From: Halocafeteria seosinensis
Taxonomy: Eukaryota > Sar > Bigyra > Bicosoecida
DNA: 12,330 bases
Assembly (NCBI GenBank): GCA_001687465.1
Contig: LVLI01001203.1
Location: 1-12,330 of the forward strand
Reading direction: 5' to 3'
Shown here one piece after another: positions 7,593-12,330 of this stretch (the stretch's first letter is position 1; each line of letters starts with the position of its first letter). Made by a program: the position numbers and the translations under genes. The notes beneath the pieces are model-generated. The model saw only the letters and a program-made list of their open reading frames with translations, was not told where the DNA came from and did not search any database.

Positions 7593-8805
7593 GTTCAAGC
7601 TATGCATCTAATGGTACTCTTGGAGAACCGAAGCATTCTTGTGAAAACGAACCAGAAGAAGAACTCGACAACGAGTCCAAAAAGCTCAAAGAGTACCTGC
7701 GCAAGGCTGGTGAAGCGCTGTCAGCATTTCAAGAAGAAGTTCGAAGCGCCGTGGGTAAAATATAATTTTGCCGATGTGGGCAATTTGTCCCGCGCACCCT
7801 TGGACACCAATCATCGTTCAGAAAAGGACTGCAACCTGCAGATCCGGGTATGCAAACTTTACACCGAGGTACGTTTCGCATATGTACCAGCTCAGAGAGC
7901 ATTCCAGCTACCACGGCTTCACTGTATTTCCGAAGTTTTAGTTGTCTGCTTAAAGGTGTGTAATCTGACGGACTGCTTCAAACAGATGAAAGCCAAAGAA
8001 AGGAGGAGCCAAAGAAAATCCAAGAAACGATCTTGGAATGGCGTGCAACTCGGGGTCTATTGACGAAATCCGTTGAAGAGATGCCTCAAATCGGAAATGA
8101 AATGTGGACCCACCATAACAATTTCCATCGAGCCTGGGCTTATTCCCCGGCTGCTATTTGTCTGAGTCTGGGGAAGGATTCCAAAGCACTATGCAATCTA
8201 GCGGTAATTGCTTACGGCAACAATGTGAATCCCAGCACTGGTGAAGCGTATGACACGACGGGCAATGAGACCCTGAAAGCTTTATACGAAGGATACTTTT
8301 CCGCCGTTGCAGCATAGAAGTGTGACTCAACCCATACAAAAGCGCATCTATTTACAGCCAAGCTAGCCAAGGCTCTCGGGTTCTACTGTATGACACAATC
8401 TCGAGACTATCAATGGGACTTACGGGCAAATAATACGACGGTTGGAGTCGTCTTCCGGGTTTTTTACTGTTGCTCGCATTTCAGAGTGCATCAATCAATG
8501 CGGACTCCATTGCGGAGTGGTCATGGGTTCATCCAACCCCAACTCCTTCAACCAGAAGTTGGAAAGCAATAAGGGCGTCCTGGAAAGCCGTCAGAGCTCT
8601 GATAGATGGATGCAGGGAATGCGATGCTAAACATCAACTCAGAGCACTCGTTGATATTATATTTCAGGAGCGTGAAAGGATCGTCAAGGTAAATGCAGCG
8701 TAAAGCAAACACTTGGAGCAGAACAAGAAGAAATTCGCTGGGGATAAAAAGTATCAGCACATAATGCAAGGCGGTTACCAGGAAGAGTTAGATAAAACTG
8801 CATGA
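7593..8805 (+). CDS. Multi-exon helical protein of unknown function, possibly BAR/sorting-nexin-like, possibly broken
   Basis: Best exons: 7593-7754, 7827-7847 (uncertain), 7986-8203 and 8485-8805; the 5' end is not resolved. The first is acidic then helical (ESKKLKEYLRKAGEALSAFQ). The third is helical and contains SLGKDSKALCNLA; joined in phase 0 across a 281-base intron ending in a strong acceptor (TGCTCGCATTTCAG) it continues SASINADSIAEWSW. The last exon has LRALVDIIFQERERIVK. The pattern of a Leu-Gly turn followed by long helices with an Arg/Lys-rich stretch recalls the BAR domain of sorting nexins, which bends membranes on endosomes, but no PX domain is visible and similarity is weak. 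TAA at 8701-8703 interrupts a frame that otherwise runs on as SKHLEQNKKKF to TGA at 8803-8805, so the gene may carry a nonsense mutation, unless a very short intron removes it. Confidence 0.35.
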
Positions 8806-8867
8806 GCCCCATTCGAGAATCCAATCCCCTTGGATCAGCGGTTTCGTGCCATTTACTAGGTTGAAAC

Positions 8868-10340
8868 ATGTTTCGAGACAGAACGCTCTTGCTGTCCTTA
8901 ACAGGCAAGGCCGGGGTGGGGGCAATGGCTCAGAAAACGTTCCGTTGGAGAAGTCGTTCTTGAAGAACACCCTCACTTTTCCATGGCAACATATCCAGAA
9001 TATTGCTGTGACTATTGTGTCAAACCCCTACAGTCTTCTGTGTTAACTTGCCAGGATTGTGACTTCTGTCGATACAACTACTTTGTACTGTAGTGAGTAC
9101 ACAGTGCCAACACAATACACGGAGTTAGCTTCATCGCGATCTCTGTGGTAAGCACAAAGCCTTGGAATCGTCATTAGCGATAGTAGCTGATGGGTTTGGA
9201 GCCGACTCTCGAACACCTCCACTGTTTGTAAAGTGTTTCGCGTTCATTGCACAACATTTCTTTAATGAACTGTTGGATGGTTCACTTTTCAGTTCTGGAA
9301 TGTTTAAATATGAGGAATTGTCGGTATCCAACTTGATTGAGAACTCCTGCAGTGTCTCAAGAACTGATTGGAGCTTACTCGCGATGCGGTAGACCCGGCT
9401 AACACTGATGCTCCATCTGATGTCTCGCATCGTACTGCACCGAAGATTACCCAATACGAAGAAACTTGTGACGTGCTTCAAGCCATTTCGCAGCGAACTG
9501 CCGCGGCGAAGACGGCAAAGGAGATCAACGAAAACCTTTAACAACAATCCAGTTCCAGACACTCCAAAATATATTCGCTGCTCACCCTTTCTTCGGTTTC
9601 CGTGTCTGTGTTCAGTTACAACATCTCGCCTTGGAGAATGGCATCGGCGTGGGCCAGAGAGAATGTTTCCCAGAAAAGACTGTCACCGGCTGTCGCTCAA
9701 ATGCGATCACACTCCTTCGTTTGGGAACGTTTATCAATCATTCGTGCTCTCCAAATGTTGCAGCTTGTGGTGGAACGGGCAATATAGCTCCTTCTATCGG
9801 TTTATCGCACCAAAGACGATCAAAAAAGGAGAACCATTGGTGATTAGTTACGTTGATGAGAAAGCCGGTAAAGAGGACTGGCAACTCCGTTTAAAGATAC
9901 AATACAAGTTCGCCTGTACTTGCCCTCGATGCAAGAAGTGGTACAATTGTACTAGAGATGAGTTCATGTGTCTCGGATGGCATCCAACCCACAAGTCGGC
10001 ATTCTCCTCCGTAGCGTATGAGTAGGTAATCATTGAGTCCAGTTCCTTCTGTTTGACTCGCTGCTACGAGCAGCCCCTAAAAAGTAGTTGGCAACTGACA
10101 CCAGTGCGTTATTTGCTTCGAGAGGCTGAATTCTCTCATATGGGAATATAGGGCCCCTCTTGAAATGACCTTAGCGTCCTCCTTGCAGTACCCCGGTTAC
10201 TTTCTTGAAAGAGTCTCTCCGTGGTTTTGAGGAAGATGCTATCAAGTTCCTACAGAGGATTGCCAGCACCGGGTTGATGCGGAACTTTCGGAAGCTGATC
10301 ATCTGATGACGGCCAAACTGTCTATCACCCATATAGTCCG
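8868..10340 (+). pseudogene. SET/MYND (SMYD-type) lysine methyltransferase, frameshifted
   Basis: Parts appear in family order but in changing frames. (1) A QGRG motif at 8906-8917 in one frame. (2) GAMAQKTF in the next. (3) VGEVVLEEHPHFSMATYPE then the MYND finger start CDYC ... CQDC from 8944 in a third. (4) LYCSE near 9083-9097 shifted again. (5) The finger's end CQHNTRS, stop (TAG 9126-9128), LHRDLC at 9129-9146 shifted again. (6) LFVKCFAFIAQHFFNELLDG from about 9219. After an acceptor at 9615 the SET core FINHSCSPNV (9730-9759) is followed by a one-base shift into FIAPKTIKKGEPLVISYVD and the post-SET cysteines CTCPRC (9914-9931). C-terminal helix pieces (FLKESLRGFEEDAIKFLQR, then HRVDAELSEADHLMTAKLS) at 10205-10330 are shifted too. 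SMYD enzymes methylate histone or other lysines. At least five frame changes plus a stop indicate a decayed gene or local sequencing errors. Confidence 0.7.
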
Positions 10341-10790
10341 AGTCCCCGCCCGCCATATCAATTTACAACATTATCAGGCTTGCCACGCATGGGGCTAAAC
10401 AATTGAGGTGGGGTTGAGATCTTCCACGGTGTGGAAACCAAAACGTCCTTTGTATCTAGGTACCGCCCGATCATCAATAGATACACACACACCCGGTGGC
10501 CGCCAACCAACATGAATGATACACCTCGCCTACCCTGTACTAATAAGCCCCATATTCCGATGTTACCAAACACATTATGTTCTTCAAACGTAGTATGTCC
10601 TTTTGCATACTCCCTTTCCTTCCTTGTACGACGTTTGACTTCTTTTCGGTTGACTTGCTTCGCGCACCGCGGCGAACGAAGCGTAGTCGGGAATACTAAA
10701 CAGCCGACTATTTGGTTTGTCGCTCAACCCTGGCTATCGAGTGATCGTTATTCACAAGAGTAGTTCGTCCACTGAAACAAAACAGTGAAC
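10341..10790. other. Intergenic region before the amidase
   Basis: No supported exon. A 110-codon open frame (10431-10763) has no motif or splice context and I treat it as chance. A short CA run (ATACACACACAC, about 10480-10492) is present. The amidase promoter must lie here, but I see no clear TATA element. Confidence 0.45.
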
Positions 10791-12330
10791 ATGGTATTTG
10801 GTCAACGTCGGCGTCGCCGTCAGTATCTGGAGGAAGTAGCTCGGACAGCTCGACAACAACGGGATGAAGCACGGCGTCGAGCATTGATTCCACTGGATCA
10901 AGTGGCTGAGGTGATTCAGGAACGAATCCACACTATGATGGTAGATTCGACCGTGGAGGAGATCTTGCAAGTGTTGCATGATCCTAAGGATCCTCTCACA
11001 GCCACGGCGTTAATGATCGTACTCTGCGACCGCGCCAAGTAAGGAGCGGTATGGCCTCATTACTGACGTATGAGGGCTTTATTATTCACATGTAGCGCAG
11101 ATGTCTAGGCGAAGCACTGGGAACGAATGCGCAGGAGCTATTTGATCAAGCCATACGGGAGGCACGAGAGGCAGACAAGGTATGCACGCTACACTTCGCT
11201 CAGAATTCATATAGGCTACCCAATGCCATTGGACTGCAGAGGATCAGTGGGGGCACTCCACGCAAGCTCGAAGGGTTACCGTTCTCAGTCAAGGATAATA
11301 TCGACGTCGAGGGGTGCTTTACCACTTGTGGCTTAGCCGCCAAAGCAGTCCCTGAAGCTGTCAAGAGCGAAGACGCTGTAATTGTTAGTGTGCTAAGGGA
11401 GCAAGGAGCCATCCCCTTTGTGCGGGGCAACGTACCTCAATGTCTTATGCTTCCGGAGAGCAACAATTTAGTATGGGGACGAGCCTGCAACCCTTGGAAT
11501 GTAGAACGCACACCAGGTGGTAGCAGTGGGGGAGATGCAGCACTCGTTTGCTCTCGGACTGCACCATTCGGCATCGGCACGGACATTGGGGGGAGTGTAA
11601 GTTAAACAGTTGTTTTTCCGTTGGGGTAGATTGCATCGGATTCCTACTTCTGGAAACTATCTCCTACAGATTAGAATCCCGGCAGCGTTTTGTGGTATCG
11701 TAGGATTTAAACCCACGGTAAAACGTGTCTCAGGAAGAGGCGTGCCAGCGCCTCGGAAATTAGAAATCGATTTCCAGGACACTATTCGCTCCACTCCAGG
11801 TCCTTTGACAAGGTATGCATTGTACAGTTGTAACACTGTATTTTCTTGCGTCCGTGACAAGTTACATTACTGGTGGTCAGGAACGTAGAGGATGCTTGCT
11901 TTCTTATGGATAAATGGTGCCAAGAAAGCACATTTAGCCGAGATCCTGCAGGGACACTTCCGGTTCCATGGAGAAACGATGAGTACCAAAAAATACAACA
12001 ACGGGCACGAGGTTCTGTTGAAGCGGCTCCGGAGAGAACGCCTGATGATATCCACGTAAGAGAGCCAGGTGAAGACGACCCATCTTCGAGGGTGGTTCGC
12101 ATCGCATATTTTGAAAGCGATGACTTTTTCGAAGCATCTGAGTCAAGTAAACGGGCAGTTCGAGAGGCCGTTGAAGCGTTGAAACAACAACCCAATGTCG
12201 AGTTTGTGGAACAAAAGCCACCAAGTACCTACGAGGCCTGCTGTCTGTATTACTCTCTTATGTCTCCAGAGGGCGGTATGAAGTAAGTGTATGCGCCATG
12301 AGCTGTAGAGGTTCTCATTATGTATGGATC
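10791..12330 (+). CDS. FAAH-like amidase-signature hydrolase (3' end outside window)
   Basis: Exons: 10791-11038, 11101-11179, 11240-11596, 11670-11812, 11881-12282, then a donor GTAAGT at 12283 and continuation beyond the window. Introns are 60-73 bases and phases agree throughout (2, 0, 0, 2, 2). The product shows the complete amidase-signature triad: Lys in PFSVKDNID (AAG 11291-11293), the cis-Ser in GGSSGGDAAL (11522-11527), and the nucleophile Ser in IGTDIGGS|IRIPAAFCG (AGT 11594-11596). GAIPFVRGNVPQ and the Asn-Pro-Trp-Asn stretch (ACNPWNVERTPGGSSGG) resemble eukaryotic fatty acid amide hydrolases more than GatA. The family hydrolyses acyl amides, including N-acylethanolamines, usually at membranes. 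The start ATG 10791 opens a basic, helical N-terminus (VFGQRRRRRQYLEEV) without an obvious transmembrane helix. Substrate cannot be told from sequence. The reading frame is intact, unlike the gene upstream. Confidence 0.93.

Noticed and set aside
9131-9562. Minus-strand open frame of 143 codons.
   Set aside because: It is antisense to recognisable SMYD family sequence on plus and has no motif of its own.
10431-10763. Plus-strand open frame of 110 codons before the amidase.
   Set aside because: No domain, signal peptide or splice context; Pro/Arg/Thr-rich composition looks like chance.
1-12330. CRISPR arrays, tRNA genes, insertion sequences, phage or bacterial operon signals.
   Set aside because: None seen. 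The only regular repeat is the 277-base exon-intron array, and the gene structure is eukaryotic throughout.

Overview
The window is a gene-dense stretch of a eukaryotic nuclear genome, probably a protist or alga; the sequence does not let me name the lineage. Nearly every gene is cut by short introns (49 to 119 bases, most 60 to 75) with GTAAG/GTATG-type donors and CAG/TAG acceptors. Secretory signal peptides, epidermal growth factor (EGF)-like modules and mannose 6-phosphate receptor homology (MRH) domains confirm a eukaryote. There are no bacterial-style operons, ribosome binding sites or insertion sequences. Most real genes are invisible as single open frames and were rebuilt here by joining exons by phase.

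Layout. 1-933 (minus): secreted protein of repeated granulin-like cysteine modules, cut by the window start; three nearly identical exon+intron units lie head to tail with a 277-base period. 956-2056: mostly noncoding, with diverged repeats and a TATA-like element. 2057-3349 (plus) and 4183-5476 (minus): two paralogous type I membrane proteins (signal peptide, MRH, EGF-like, transmembrane helix, short tail), tail to tail. 5606-6194 (minus): small four-exon gene resembling ENY2/Sus1, the SAGA and TREX-2 subunit. 6263-6890 (plus): second granulin-like gene, one module plus a cysteine-rich tail. About 7593-8805 (plus): unrecognised helical protein, possibly BAR-like and perhaps broken. About 8868-10340 (plus): SET/MYND (SMYD-type) methyltransferase gene with several frameshifts and an in-frame stop. 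10791-12330 (plus): FAAH-like amidase, five exons visible, continuing past the window.

The main interest is the left half. Two granulin-like genes flank two MRH-EGF membrane proteins in mirror order (granulin minus, MRH plus, MRH minus, granulin plus). MRH domains bind mannose-type glycans, and animal progranulin is a lysosomal cargo, so a secreted-cargo and sorting-receptor neighbourhood is a reasonable but untested idea. The tandem exon array in the first gene shows recent growth by whole exon-intron duplication. The right half holds one or two decaying genes next to a clean amidase gene.
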